NCBI RefSeq assembly: GCF_002020355.1
Contig: NZ_MPZV01000002.1
Span: 62,001 to 126,000 of the forward strand
Direction: 5' to 3'
DNA length: 64,000 nt
Source: Thioclava sediminum
GTDB taxonomy: Bacteria; Pseudomonadota; Alphaproteobacteria; Rhodobacterales; Rhodobacteraceae
This document shows positions 48,900 to 58,453 of this stretch, one piece after another (positions within the stretch are counted from its first letter, which is position 1; each line of letters opens with the position of its first letter). A program made the translations under genes and the position numbers. The notes beneath the pieces were generated by a model, which was not told where the DNA came from, searched no databases, and was given only the letters and a program-made list of their open reading frames with translations.

Positions 48900-49293
48900 A
48901 CTCTTTCCCCTTTAAGCCAATTTCACCCGCAAACTACCGTGCGCTGAGTGTGGCCTGCGCGGGTAAAATCTCAAACCTGTCTAAAAAGACAGGGAATTTG
49001 CGGCTTTCCGCAGCACACCTAACCTAAAGGATAGGTCGCCCGCTATTCGCCTTCCGCGTGTTTTGCGATTTGCAAATCAACGACTCAGGTGCCGTAGGGG
49101 AAGATGGTGGCGCTAACCGGTCTGTCACGAGGGATTGATTCGCGCGTCAACCCGCGGATCGGACCTGCCGCGGGGTCGCTTCCGGCACCAAAAGCGCGGG
49201 CTGGTCCTGATCTCTCGCGCGGTTTATCACGGACGCCGAAGGGTCCGCCCGCTTGGCAGACCCGCCTCGAGACACAACCTGCCGGAGCATTCG
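48900..49293. other. 394-bp gap without a gene, with two dyads
   Basis: Divergent region between the XRE regulator and the quinone oxidoreductase. It holds a perfect 7-bp dyad CCTGTCT-aaaa-AGACAGG (48976-48993) and a shorter one, ACCT-aaaggat-AGGT (49022-49036). These are candidate operators for the XRE gene. I see no convincing open frame, RNA or promoter pair beyond this. Confidence 0.5.
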
Positions 49294-50262
49294 ATGCGCG
49301 CCTATGTTCAGACCGCCCCCGGGCAACGCCCCGAGCTGACCGAAATCCCCCTGCCCGCGCCGGGGCCGGGCGAGGTTCAGGTGGCCATCCGGGCCTGCGG
49401 CCTGAACTTCGCCGACCTGCTGATGATCGAGGGGAAATACCAAGACACCCCCGCCCCGCCCTTCACCCTCGGGATGGAGCTCGCGGGCGAGGTCATCGCG
49501 GCAGGCGAAGGCTGCACCCTCGCCCCGGGCACCCGCGTTGCGGTCTTTGCGGGCCAAGGCGGGCTGGCGGAGGCGGGCAATTTCCCGGAAAGCCGCTGCA
49601 CCCCAATGCCGGACGCGATGAGCTACGCGCAGGCTGCGGCCTTCCAGATCGCCTATGGCACCAGCCATGTGGCGCTGGAGACGCGCGCAGCGCTTGCCGA
49701 GGGCGAGACGCTGGTGGTTCTGGGCGCGGCTGGTGGTGTCGGCCTCACCGCTGTCGAGATCGGCAAGAAGATGGGCGCACGGGTGATCGCCTGCGCGCGC
49801 GGCGAGGCGAAGCAGCAAATCGCGCGGGACGCCGGAGCCGATGAGACGCTCGACAGCGAGAGCGACGACCTCAAGGGGGCCATCAAGGCGCTTGGCGGCT
49901 GCGACGTGGTCTATGACGCGATCGGCGGCCCGGCGGGCGAAGCGGCGTTCCGCGCGCTGAAGCCCGGCGGGCGCTATCTCGTGATCGGGTTCGCCAGCGG
50001 CAGCCAGCCGAAGCTGCCGCTCAACCACGCGCTGGTGAAGAATATCGCGATCCACGGGCTCTACTGGGGTGGCTATCTCAAGCTCGACCCGCAGGTGCTG
50101 ACCGGCTCGATGGCGCGGCTGTTCGACTGGTTCGCGCAGGGCGGCCTCAACCCGCATATCGGCGCGACCTATCCGATGGAGCAGATCCCGGACGCGCTGG
50201 AGGATCTGCGCGCGCGCCGCTCCACCGGCAAGCTGGTCATCGAGATCGGCGCTCAGGCATAG
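49294..50262 (+). CDS. zinc-free NADPH:quinone oxidoreductase (MDR family)
   Basis: 322 aa from the ATG at 49294 (MRAYVQTAPG), with GGAG in front. It has a GroES-like N-terminal domain (LNFADLLMIEGKYQ), a nucleotide fold with VLGAAGGVGLTAVEIGKKMGA, and GGRYLVIGFASG. No catalytic-zinc cysteine cluster is seen, which places it in the quinone reductase/zeta-crystallin group. It ends 10 bp inside the convergent LysR gene. Confidence 0.9.
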   Translation: MRAYVQTAPGQRPELTEIPLPAPGPGEVQVAIRACGLNFADLLMIEGKYQDTPAPPFTLGMELAGEVIAAGEGCTLAPGTRVAVFAGQGGLAEAGNFPESRCTPMPDAMSYAQAAAFQIAYGTSHVALETRAALAEGETLVVLGAAGGVGLTAVEIGKKMGARVIACARGEAKQQIARDAGADETLDSESDDLKGAIKALGGCDVVYDAIGGPAGEAAFRALKPGGRYLVIGFASGSQPKLPLNHALVKNIAIHGLYWGGYLKLDPQVLTGSMARLFDWFAQGGLNPHIGATYPMEQIPDALEDLRARRSTGKLVIEIGAQA

Positions 50263-51101
50263 GCCTCGCGGAGCATGGCGCGAAACGCGTCGACCGGGTC
50301 GCCGGTCAATCGTCCCGTGTCATAAAAGCAGATGCGAGAGCGGCCGATCGCCGGCAGGCCGCTCTCGGGCCCCAAGGCCACGCAGCCCAGCGGGATATAT
50401 CGCGACAGACGCACCGCGACGCCCATATCGGCCGCCACCGTTGCGCTCGCCATTTCGTCAGATTGCCCCTCGAAAGCGGATTTCGCCTCGATTCCGACCG
50501 ATTCAAGCGCCTCCAGCGCCGCGTCATAGAAGGCGCAGCTTTCCTCGATCGACAGCATCAGCGGGCGCTCGCAAAAGGCCCGCCCGAGCTGCGCGCCGAT
50601 CCAGACCAGATCATCGGAAGCCAGCACCTCGGCCTCGTGTCCGGGCTTGTCTTCGGTGGTCAGGATAATATCGAGCTCCCCCGCATCGAACATCCGGCGC
50701 AGCACCGACGAACGGCGCGAGACAAGCTGCAGGCGCACCATCGGCCATTGCTCGGCCATCGCGCGCAGCAGGCCCGGCATTTGCGGGCTGACCAGATCAT
50801 AGGGCAGACCGAAGCGCACGGTCACCTCGGCGTCCGCCGCGCGCAGCCGCGCCAGCGCCGCATCGTTCTCGGCACAGATGCGGCGGGCGTGGTCCAGAAG
50901 CGAGCGCCCCGCACGGGTCAGCGCCATCTTGCGGTTCGCCCGGTCGAAGAGAACCTTGTCGAGCGCTTCCTCCAAGCGACGGATCTGCATCGAGACCGCC
51001 GATTGCGTCAGGTTCAGAAGTCGCGCCGCCTGCGTCACCGACCCGGTCTCGGCGACCGTGAGGAGCGCCCGCAGCGCGGCGATATCGAGGTTTTGCGCCA
51101 T
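50253..51101 (-). CDS. LysR-family transcriptional regulator
   Basis: 282 aa from the ATG at 51101 (MAQNLDIAALRAL). The N-terminal HTH (SVTQAARLLNLTQSAVSMQIRRLEEAL) is followed by a periplasmic-binding-like effector domain from about 90. It is divergent from the DUF1127 gene across 114 bp, the typical place for LysR control and autoregulation. The effector is unknown. Confidence 0.92.
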   Translation of the reverse strand: MAQNLDIAALRALLTVAETGSVTQAARLLNLTQSAVSMQIRRLEEALDKVLFDRANRKMALTRAGRSLLDHARRICAENDAALARLRAADAEVTVRFGLPYDLVSPQMPGLLRAMAEQWPMVRLQLVSRRSSVLRRMFDAGELDIILTTEDKPGHEAEVLASDDLVWIGAQLGRAFCERPLMLSIEESCAFYDAALEALESVGIEAKSAFEGQSDEMASATVAADMGVAVRLSRYIPLGCVALGPESGLPAIGRSRICFYDTGRLTGDPVDAFRAMLREAYA

Positions 51102-51215
51102 GTCCGCCCATCCATCACGTTTCGTGATGCTTATTAGCACAATCATTCGTTTTCATCATCAATAAACTTGCGCCATCCTTCTCGGCAGGAACGATCTGCC
51201 ACGGAGGATGAGACG

Positions 51216-51446
51216 ATGACCTTCCTGACCCGGCGCAACGCCGCCTGCTGCGCCCCTGCCCGTCCCGCACGGCAGGGCCTCTTTGCGACCCTCGCTCGCA
51301 TGGCCGCCTATCACCGGTCGCGCCGGGCTCTCGAGCGCCTTGATTCAAGGCTTCTCGACGACCTCGGGCTGAGCGAGACCGAGGCCGCATTCGAGGCACG
51401 GCGCTGGATTTGGGACGCCCCCGATCACTGGCGCGCGGGCCGCTGA
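51216..51446 (+). CDS. DUF1127 (YjiS-like) small protein
   Basis: 76 aa from the ATG at 51216 (MTFLTRRNAACC), with ACGGAGG in front. The C-terminal motif RRALERLDSRLLDDLGLSETEA is the DUF1127 signature, an Arg-rich helix. Some short relatives bind RNA and affect phosphate and carbon metabolism in alphaproteobacteria; this is family knowledge, not shown here. It is divergent from the LysR gene. Confidence 0.88.
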   Translation: MTFLTRRNAACCAPARPARQGLFATLARMAAYHRSRRALERLDSRLLDDLGLSETEAAFEARRWIWDAPDHWRAGR

Positions 51447-51580
51447 GACAAAAGACGTGAAAACAGTGCGAAACGAGGCATTTTCGAGCGGCCCCAAATC
51501 TTGAATTTCGGGGCTGCTCTGCCAATATCGGTAGCGAAACCGGTCCGAGGGACGACCGGGAGATATAGTTGGAGGTGCTG

Positions 51581-52300
51581 ATGGCTGATTTCGAAACGAT
51601 GCGGACCCCCCAGGCGGGCACGCGTCAGGCTGCGATTGACGAGGGTCTTCGCGCACATATGAACAAGGTCTACGGGCTTATGTCGCTGGCGATGCTGGTG
51701 ACCGGGGCCGTGGCGTTTGGTGTGGGTACGAACCCGGCGCTCGTTGCCGCGATCTTCGGCTCGGGCCTCAAATGGGTTGTGATGCTGGCTCCGCTGGCGA
51801 TCGTCTTCGCCTTCGGTGCGATGATCAACAAGATGTCGACCAGCACGGCGCAGATCGTGTTCTTCGTCTATGCCGCGCTGATGGGGCTGTCGATCAGCTT
51901 CATCTTCGCTGCCTATACCGGCATCTCGATCGCGCAGACCTTCCTCGTGACGGCGATCTCCTTCGCGGGTCTTTCGCTTTACGGCTACACCACGAAGCGT
52001 AACCTGAGCGCGATGGGCTCGTTCCTGATGATGGGTCTGATTGGCCTGATCGTCGCTTCGATCGTGAACATCTTCCTCGCCTCCTCGGCGATGGCCTTCG
52101 CGATCTCGGTGATCGGCGTTCTGATCTTCGCGGGCCTCACGGCCTACGACACGCAGAACATCAAGAACACCTACCTGCAGCTCGCGGCCAGCGACTCGGA
52201 GTTCATGGGCAAAGCCGCCATCATCGGCGCGCTGCAGCTCTACCTGGACTTCCTGAACCTGTTCATGTTCCTGCTGCAATTCATGGGCAACCGGAACTGA
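51581..52300 (+). CDS. Bax inhibitor-1 / YccA family membrane protein
   Basis: 239 aa from the ATG at 51581 (MADFETMRTP), with GGAGG in front. It has seven hydrophobic helices, with the family end AFAISVIGVLIFAGLTAYDTQNIKN and LYLDFLNLFMFLLQFMG. Members modulate membrane protease FtsH or act as pH-sensitive Ca2+ leaks. It stands alone, with its own terminator. Confidence 0.93.
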   Translation: MADFETMRTPQAGTRQAAIDEGLRAHMNKVYGLMSLAMLVTGAVAFGVGTNPALVAAIFGSGLKWVVMLAPLAIVFAFGAMINKMSTSTAQIVFFVYAALMGLSISFIFAAYTGISIAQTFLVTAISFAGLSLYGYTTKRNLSAMGSFLMMGLIGLIVASIVNIFLASSAMAFAISVIGVLIFAGLTAYDTQNIKNTYLQLAASDSEFMGKAAIIGALQLYLDFLNLFMFLLQFMGNRN

Positions 52301-52325
52301 TCCGCGCCCAAGCGAACACGACACG

Positions 52326-52353
52326 AAGCCCCGCCCAACCGGCGGGGCTTTTT
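52326..52353. terminator. bidirectional terminator between BI-1 gene and gap
   Basis: AAGCCCCGCC, a 5-nt loop, GGCGGGGCTT, then TTT. The A-pair on the left arm also gives U residues on the minus strand, so it can serve both convergent genes. Confidence 0.85.
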
Positions 52354-52357
52354 CATG

Positions 52358-53332
52358 TCAGCCCATCCGCAGCGCCATATCGAGCATGCGGTTGGAGAAG
52401 CCCCACTCGTTGTCATACCAGCCGAAGACCCGGATCAGCCCATGCTGGGTCGCCCGCGTCTCGGGCAGCGCCATGACGATGCTCTCGGGGCGCGCGCGCA
52501 GATCGGTGGAGACGAGCGGTTTCCCGGTCGTGCCGATCACGCCACCCGCGCCTTGCAGCACCGCGTTGATCTGCGCGACCGTGGCAGTTTTTTTCACCGT
52601 CACCGCCAGATCGACCGCTGAGACAGAGGCCGTGGGCACCCGCACCGCCTGCGCAATCAGGCGACCGGCGAGATCGGGGAGCACCTCTTCCATCAGCTTG
52701 CCTGCGGAGGTCGTCGTCGGCACCATCGACAGCGCGGCGGCGCGCGAGCGCTCCATCGGGCCGCGCGGCTTGTCGACCGTGGGCTGCGAGCCGGTATAGC
52801 AATGCACCGTTGTCATCGAGCCGGTGACGATCCCGAATTCCGCATCGATCAGCCGCGCAAGCGGCGCCAGCGCGTTCGTCGTGCAGCTGGCGTTGGAGAC
52901 GATCTTCTGCCCGTTCAGCGCCGCATCATTAGCGCCCAGAACCACGGTGATCTCGGCCGCTTTCGCAGGTCCGGAAATCAGTACGCGAGACGCGCCACCC
53001 GCGATCCCCTGCCCCGCGATCTGCGGGCTGTCGGCGCGACCGGTGCATTCCATCACCAGATCGACATCCGACAGATCGAGCGTGGAGATATCATCCGCCC
53101 GGTGCAGCGCGATCCGGGTGCCGTTGATCACCAGCGCACCCGGTTCCAGCGCGACCGTGCCCCGCCACGGGCCAAAGACGCTGTCATATTCGAACAGGTA
53201 GGCCAGCATCTCGGGCGCTTCGATATCGTTGACGCCCACGATCTCGAGCCCCGGCCAGCGCGCAGGCGCCTCCGCCCAGGCGCGCAGCACCGAGCGACCG
53301 ATCCGTCCGAACCCGTTTATGAAAACACGCAT
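52358..53332 (-). CDS. gap: glyceraldehyde-3-phosphate / erythrose-4-phosphate dehydrogenase-like
   Basis: 324 aa from the ATG at 53332, with AGGAGGTG in front. It has the NAD site INGFGRIGR, the active-site SNASCTTN and the catalytic-type His in MTTVHCYT. It differs from glycolytic GAPDH: the second Cys of CTTNC is Ala, the phosphate loop STGAAKA reads TTSAGKL, and the C-terminus (VTVKK, NEWGFSNRMLDMALRM) resembles Epd. Either a divergent GAPDH paralogue or an E4P dehydrogenase for pyridoxal phosphate is possible. Confidence 0.85.
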   Translation of the reverse strand: MRVFINGFGRIGRSVLRAWAEAPARWPGLEIVGVNDIEAPEMLAYLFEYDSVFGPWRGTVALEPGALVINGTRIALHRADDISTLDLSDVDLVMECTGRADSPQIAGQGIAGGASRVLISGPAKAAEITVVLGANDAALNGQKIVSNASCTTNALAPLARLIDAEFGIVTGSMTTVHCYTGSQPTVDKPRGPMERSRAAALSMVPTTTSAGKLMEEVLPDLAGRLIAQAVRVPTASVSAVDLAVTVKKTATVAQINAVLQGAGGVIGTTGKPLVSTDLRARPESIVMALPETRATQHGLIRVFGWYDNEWGFSNRMLDMALRMG

Positions 53333-53411
53333 CTGGCGCACCTCCTGCAAACGCCCTTAGCGCCGCAGGGCGCCAAGGGAAAGTGCGCGATTGTCACCGA
53401 TACGAGAGACT

Positions 53412-54509
53412 TCAGGCCGACAGTTCGTGCGCGGTGATCTGATAGGTGAAGTCCTTGGCATCGAGATAGTCGCGGCGTTTGCCGTCGATCTCGGCCTGCG
53501 GATACATCAGATAGGGCAGCTCCGGCCCGTCCGACCCCGGCAGGTCCACGTCATGCGCGTAGTTATAGCCAACCCAGTTGCCTTCCCATGCGCCGAACAG
53601 CTTCGCGCGCACGTCGACCACCTTCGGGTCTTTGAGCCCCAGATGGCCCTCGCCTTCCTGCAGCATCACCTTGCGCACATCGGCGGCGTCGGCGGGCACC
53701 CAGCCGAAGCCGCTCAGCCAGACTTCCGAGCGGCAATGCTGCGCGCCGGTGGCATCTTCGGATTTCAGACCGAGGCTCTTGTAGCCGAAGCGCGAGGGCG
53801 CGACGCGAATGCCATAGACATCACGTGCGGGCAGACCGGCAGCACGTGACAGCCCGACGAAGAGCGCGTTGAGATCGGCGCATTTGCCCGACAGGTCGCC
53901 CGAGGTCAGCATGAAAGAGATATCGCCCAGACCGCAGCCCGGCGTCTTCGGATTGCGCACGGTGTTCTCGACGATCCATTCGTAGATCGCGCGGGCTTTC
54001 TCCAGATCGCCGGTCTTCCCGCGCGTGATCGAGTCGGCGGTCTGCTTCACGATCCCGTCGGTCGGCAGCAGCTTGGTCGCGGCGGTGAAGCGCGCACGCT
54101 CGACCTCGTCCAGCGGCGCCACGTCGCCCGGCTTGCTCAGATCGACCACGAAGTCCTGCGTCTGGGCCTGCGTCGTCAGGGTCAGCGTACGCGGGCCCTC
54201 GGAGGCGCCCCAGACCGCATGCACCATCGGCGTGCCGGTGTCGGACGCATTCACGATCTGAACCTCGTCCGCATCGCTTTCCCAGTTCACCGCGCCGGGC
54301 TTCATCCAGCCGTCGCCATGCACGGAAGGTACCGGCACCCAAAGCTGCGCCGTCTCGCCACCGCCGGGCAGGCTGACCTTGGTGACCAGCTCGAAGCTGC
54401 GCCAGCCCGTGGGCTTGGGGTCGAACGCCGCCATCGCACCGCGCGGGCTGGCCGCCAGCGCCATCGAAGCCGCACCGAGTTGCAGAAGACGCCGTCTGTT
54501 CAAAGCCAT
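53412..54509 (-). CDS. TAT-exported transglutaminase-like cysteine protein
   Basis: 365 aa. A twin-arginine signal (NRRRLLQLGAASMALA) precedes a beta-rich domain (30-140). The transglutaminase core follows: SGKCADLNALFVGLSRAAG with the Cys near 211, then HCRSEVWLSGFGWVPADAAD with His and Asp. It is probably a periplasmic peptidase-like or crosslinking enzyme. It is 69 bp after pstB on the same strand, in the position phoU usually occupies. Confidence 0.87.
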   Translation of the reverse strand: MALNRRRLLQLGAASMALAASPRGAMAAFDPKPTGWRSFELVTKVSLPGGGETAQLWVPVPSVHGDGWMKPGAVNWESDADEVQIVNASDTGTPMVHAVWGASEGPRTLTLTTQAQTQDFVVDLSKPGDVAPLDEVERARFTAATKLLPTDGIVKQTADSITRGKTGDLEKARAIYEWIVENTVRNPKTPGCGLGDISFMLTSGDLSGKCADLNALFVGLSRAAGLPARDVYGIRVAPSRFGYKSLGLKSEDATGAQHCRSEVWLSGFGWVPADAADVRKVMLQEGEGHLGLKDPKVVDVRAKLFGAWEGNWVGYNYAHDVDLPGSDGPELPYLMYPQAEIDGKRRDYLDAKDFTYQITAHELSA

Positions 54510-54578
54510 GTCACCACTCCGCTGAATACTGGCCGCGTTCTACGCCCACGCCCCTGCAAGAACAAGGCAGCAGTTCGC

Positions 54579-55388
54579 TCAGCCGAACCGCCCGGTGATG
54601 TAGTCCGAGGTACGCTCGACCCGCGGGCGGGTGAAGATCTGCGCGGTCTCGCCCTCTTCGATCAGCTCGCCCAGATACATGAAGGCGGTGCGATCAGAGA
54701 CGCGGCTCGCCTGCTGCATGTTGTGGGTGACGATGGCGATGGTGAACTGTTCCTTGAGCTGATGAATCGTCTCCTCCAGCTTGCCGGTCGAGATCGGATC
54801 GAGCGCGGAAGCCGGCTCGTCGAGCAGGATCACCTCCGGCTCCACCGCGATGGTGCGCGCGACGCACAGACGCTGCTGCTGACCGCCCGAGAGCGACTGG
54901 CCCGAGCTTTGCAGCTTGTCCTTCACCTCGTCCCAGAGCGCCGCCCCCTTCAGCGCCGCCTGAACCCGGTCGTCGATCTCGGATTTCGCGTAATTCGCGA
55001 GGCGTAGGCCGAAGGCGATATTCTCGTGGATCGTCATCGGGAAGGGCGTGGGCTTCTGGAACACCATGCCCACCTTGGCGCGCAGCCGGTTGAGATCGAC
55101 CTTCTTGCCGAGGATATTCTCGCCATCGAGCAGCACCTCCCCCGTCGCGGTCTGCTTCGGATAGAGGTCATACATCCGGTTGAGCACGCGCAAGAGCGTG
55201 GACTTGCCACAGCCCGACGGGCCGATGAAGGCGGTCACACGGTTCTCGGGCAGGTCGAGATTGATCGATTTCAGGGCTTTGAAATCGCCGTAGAAGAAAT
55301 CGAGGTTCTTGATCGAGATGCGCGATTTCGGCGCGGGATCTACCCCGTCGAAGGTCATCGGCGAGCGGTCGCGAATGAGGGTATCCAT
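54579..55388 (-). CDS. pstB: phosphate ABC transporter ATPase
   Basis: 269 aa. Walker A GPSGCGKS is at 56-63; the signature is [16 protein letters not shown]; Walker B is [12 protein letters not shown]. PstB-specific parts are [20 protein letters not shown] and [18 protein letters not shown]. It drives phosphate import. The ATG at 55388 overlaps the pstA stop by one base. Confidence 0.97.
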   Translation of the reverse strand: MDTLIRDRSPMTFDGVDPAPKSRISIKNLDFFYGDFKALKSINLDLPENRVTAFIGPSGCGKSTLLRVLNRMYDLYPKQTATGEVLLDGENILGKKVDLNRLRAKVGMVFQKPTPFPMTIHENIAFGLRLANYAKSEIDDRVQAALKGAALWDEVKDKLQSSGQSLSGGQQQRLCVARTIAVEPEVILLDEPASALDPISTGKLEETIHQLKEQFTIAIVTHNMQQASRVSDRTAFMYLGELIEEGETAQIFTRPRVERTSDYITGRFG

Positions 55389-56227
55389 CAGTGTTTCTCC
55401 TTCTTGGAGGTGACGAGGCGGGCGACAATCGCCAGCGCCAGCACCGCGACGGTGATGAGAAGCGCGCCTGCCCAGGCAAGGGCCTGCCAGTTGTCATAGG
55501 GCGAAAGCGCGAATTGGAAGATGGTGATCGGCAGCGAAGCCATCGGCTGCGTCAGATCGAGGCTGAAGAAGTTGTTGGACAGCGCCGTGAAGAGAAGCGG
55601 CGCGGTCTCGCCCGAAATCCGGGCGATGGCCAGCAGCACGCCGGTCACGATCCCCGCCATCGCCGCCTTGTAGGCGACCGTGCGGATCACGATCCAGCGC
55701 GGCCAACCCATCGCAAGCCCTGCCTCGCGCAACTGGTCGGGCACGAGGCGCAGCATGTCCTCGGTGGTGCGCACGACGATCGGGATCACGAGGATCGCCA
55801 GCGCGACCGAGCCCGCAAGCGCCGAGAAATGCCCGAGGCTGACGACGAGCACCTGATAGACGAAGAGGCCCACGATGATCGAGGGTGCCGACAGAAGGAT
55901 ATCATTCACGAAGCGGATCACCTTGGACAGCTTCGCATAGCGCCCGTATTCGGCCATGTAGGTCCCGGCGAGGATGCCGATCGGCGTCCCGATCGCCACC
56001 GCGATCGCCGACATGATCACCGAGCCGAGGATCGCATTGCGCAAGCCCCCCGGCTCCATCGGCGAAGGCGTGTCTTGGGTGAAGACGGAAAGGTTCAGCG
56101 CGCTCGCCCCCTTGTAGAGCAGGTAGAGCAGGATCACGGCCAGCACGAAGAGGCCGAGCGCCGCCGCCCCCGTGGACAGCGTCATCATCACCGCGTTGAT
56201 GGTTTTTCTGCGGGTCATCGAAGCCAT
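55388..56227 (-). CDS. pstA: phosphate ABC transporter permease
   Basis: 279 aa, six helices, with the EAA loop [18 protein letters not shown]. It pairs with PstC in the inner membrane. It starts at 56227 (MASMTRRKT), or 9 bp later at the second Met. It lies 3 bp after pstC. Confidence 0.96.
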   Translation of the reverse strand: MASMTRRKTINAVMMTLSTGAAALGLFVLAVILLYLLYKGASALNLSVFTQDTPSPMEPGGLRNAILGSVIMSAIAVAIGTPIGILAGTYMAEYGRYAKLSKVIRFVNDILLSAPSIIVGLFVYQVLVVSLGHFSALAGSVALAILVIPIVVRTTEDMLRLVPDQLREAGLAMGWPRWIVIRTVAYKAAMAGIVTGVLLAIARISGETAPLLFTALSNNFFSLDLTQPMASLPITIFQFALSPYDNWQALAWAGALLITVAVLALAIVARLVTSKKEKH

Positions 56228-56230
56228 GTC

Positions 56231-57199
56231 TTACGCTCCCGACTTTTGCTTCATGCGCTTGAGCATCCACTGGGCAGCGGCGAGCACGATGAAGGTGAGG
56301 ATGAACAGAACGAGGCCAAGCGCGATCAGCGACGAGGTGTAGATCGGCGTCGTGGCCTCGGTGAATTCGTTGGCGATCGCCGCCGAGATCGTGGTGCCCG
56401 GTGCGAGGATCGAGCCCGAGATGCGATGCGCGTTGCCGATCACGAAGGTCACGGCCATCGTCTCGCCCAGCGCGCGGCCAAGCGACAGCATGATGCCGCC
56501 CACCAGCGCGGTGCGCACATGCGGGATCACGATATGGCGGTTCACCTCCCAGCGGGTCATGCCCATGCCGTATGCGCTTTCACGCAGCATCGGCGGCACC
56601 GTCTGGAAGATATCGCGCGCGAGCGACGCGATGAAGGGCAGGATCATCATCGCGAGGATCAGCCCCGCAGTCAGCATCCCGATCCCGTAGGGCGGGCCCG
56701 CGAAGAGCGTGCCGATCACCGGGACATGGCCCAGCGTGTCGATCAGGAAGGGCTGGATATAGCTCTGCATGAAGGGCGCGAAGACGAAGAGGCCCCAGAT
56801 GCCGTAGATGATCGAGGGGATGCCCGCGAGCAGCTCGATCGCGATCCCAAGCGGGCGGCGCAACACGCGCGGGCAGGTCTCGGTCAGGAAGATCGCGATG
56901 CCAAGCCCCACCGGCACCGCGATGACCATCGCGATGATCGAGGTGACGACCGTGCCGTAAAGCGGCGCCAGCGCGCCGAACTTGTCGGTCACCGGGTTCC
57001 ATTTCGCGGTCCACAGGAACGGCAGCCCGTATTCCTTAAACGCCGGCCACGCCCCCATAACGAGCGAGGCGAACACGCCCAGGAGAACCAGCAGCACCAC
57101 CACCGCGGCGGCCAGCGTCAACGAGCCGAATATCCGGTCGGACTGGGCCACCGGGCGCGTGCTCTTCACGCCGCTGTCGTAATCGCTTGTCGCCGTCAT
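56231..57199 (-). CDS. pstC: phosphate ABC transporter permease
   Basis: 322 aa from the ATG at 57199 (MTATSDYDSG). It has six helices, the motif AGIPSIIYGIWGLFVFAP, and an EAA loop (RESAYGMGMTRWEVNRHIVIP). It forms the phosphate channel with PstA. A hairpin lies between it and pstS. Confidence 0.96.
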   Translation of the reverse strand: MTATSDYDSGVKSTRPVAQSDRIFGSLTLAAAVVVLLVLLGVFASLVMGAWPAFKEYGLPFLWTAKWNPVTDKFGALAPLYGTVVTSIIAMVIAVPVGLGIAIFLTETCPRVLRRPLGIAIELLAGIPSIIYGIWGLFVFAPFMQSYIQPFLIDTLGHVPVIGTLFAGPPYGIGMLTAGLILAMMILPFIASLARDIFQTVPPMLRESAYGMGMTRWEVNRHIVIPHVRTALVGGIMLSLGRALGETMAVTFVIGNAHRISGSILAPGTTISAAIANEFTEATTPIYTSSLIALGLVLFILTFIVLAAAQWMLKRMKQKSGA

Positions 57200-57226
57200 C
57201 GCGCACTCCACTCAAAATCGCAGAAA

Positions 57227-57252
57227 GGGAGGGCCGCAGATGCAGCCCTCCC
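57227..57252 (-). terminator. intercistronic hairpin between pstS and pstC
   Basis: GGGAGGGC (57227-57234) and GCCCTCCC (57245-57252) form a perfect 8-bp stem just after pstS. A short T-run follows on the minus strand. It probably lowers downstream expression so that PstS is made in excess. The same design is seen after urtA. Confidence 0.6.
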
Positions 57253-57277
57253 CCGAAGGTGTTTATGGCAGGAAGGA

Positions 57278-58330
57278 TCAGTGGTTCATCGACCAGACAG
57301 CGTTGCCATCCTTGCCTTTGATCTGACCCCATTCTTTCTTGATCTGAGCCACGACGTTTTCGGGCATCGGGATGTAGTCCAGCTTGGCTGCCGCGTCGCC
57401 GCCGTTCGCGTAGGCCCAGTCGAAGAACTTCAGCGCTTCGGTCGAAGCCGCACCGTCCTTGGCGTCCTTGTGCATCAGGATGAAGGTCGCCGCGGTCATC
57501 GGCCAGGTCTTGTCGCCCGGCTGGTTGGCGAGGATGACGCCGAAGCCCGGCTGGCTCGACCAGTCGGCATTGGCGGCGGCTGCGGCGAAGGCTTCGGCCT
57601 TCGGCGCGACTTTCTTGCCTGCTTTGTTGATCATGTCCGTGTAGGTCATGTTGTTCTGCAGCGCGTAGGCATATTCGACATAGCCGATCGAGTTCTTCGT
57701 CTGATCAACGTTCGCAGCCACGCCCTGGTTGCCCTTGGCGCCAAGACCCACCGGCCATTCGACAGCGGTCGAGACGCCGATGTCGTTCTTCCAGGTCTCA
57801 TCGACCGAGGCGAGGTAATAGGTGTAGTTGAAGGTGGTGCCCGAACCGTCCGAACGGTGGACAACGGCGATCGCCGCGTCGGGGAGTTTCACGCCTTCGT
57901 TGAGCTTGGCAATGGCCGGATCGTTCCACTTGGTGATCTTGCCTTCGTAGATCTTCGCCAGCGTCTCGCCGTCGAGAACCAGCTCGCCCGGCTTGATGCC
58001 TTCGACGTTCACGACCGGAACGATGCCGCCCATGACGGTCGGGAACTGAACCAGCGTGTTCTTCTCCAGCTCGTCGCCGCCCAGCGGCTTGTCGGACGCG
58101 CCGAAGGTCACGGTGCGGGATTCGATCTGCTTGATGCCGCCGCCCGAGCCGATGGCCTGGTAGTTGAGGCCCGTGCCCGTCTTCTCTTTGTAGGTTTTCG
58201 CCCAAGCCGAGTAGATCGGATAGGGGAAGGTCGCGCCGGCGCCGGAGATGTCGGCGGCCTGCACCGCGGCGGCCGAAGCCAGCGTCGCACCGGCGATCGC
58301 GGCGGTGAGGGTGAGGCGGGTGATGAACAT
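57278..58330 (-). CDS. pstS: phosphate-binding periplasmic protein
   Basis: 350 aa. The signal peptide is residues 1-25 (ending VQA). Phosphate-site motifs are ISGAGATFPYPIYSAWA, GSGGGIKQI, GASDKPL and RSDGSGTTFN. It is first of pstSCAB and preceded by a Pho box. The ribosome site is GAGGA. Confidence 0.97.
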   Translation of the reverse strand: MFITRLTLTAAIAGATLASAAAVQAADISGAGATFPYPIYSAWAKTYKEKTGTGLNYQAIGSGGGIKQIESRTVTFGASDKPLGGDELEKNTLVQFPTVMGGIVPVVNVEGIKPGELVLDGETLAKIYEGKITKWNDPAIAKLNEGVKLPDAAIAVVHRSDGSGTTFNYTYYLASVDETWKNDIGVSTAVEWPVGLGAKGNQGVAANVDQTKNSIGYVEYAYALQNNMTYTDMINKAGKKVAPKAEAFAAAAANADWSSQPGFGVILANQPGDKTWPMTAATFILMHKDAKDGAASTEALKFFDWAYANGGDAAAKLDYIPMPENVVAQIKKEWGQIKGKDGNAVWSMNH

Positions 58331-58418
58331 TGAACAGTCCTCGCTGTCAGAATTCGGAAGCTATGAACGCGGTAACGAAACTCGTCCCGTCCGCTGGGTG
58401 CACTCATGACGGGGCTTT

Positions 58419-58453
58419 TTGACAGCTATGTAACAGTCGCGATTGCGTGACAG
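58419..58453 (-). promoter_or_regulatory. Pho box upstream of pstS
   Basis: On the pstS strand: CTGTTAC, ATAG, CTGTCAA, i.e. two 7-bp half-sites with the 11-bp period of PhoB-binding direct repeats. A third half-site, CTGTCAC, lies 10 bases upstream. It begins about 90 bp before the ATG. Phosphate-starvation control by PhoB is strongly suggested. Confidence 0.8.

Noticed and set aside
55391-58333. 980-codon plus-strand frame opposite pstSCA
   Set aside because: Low-complexity Arg/His/Asp composition and no start signals; the pst genes are unambiguous.
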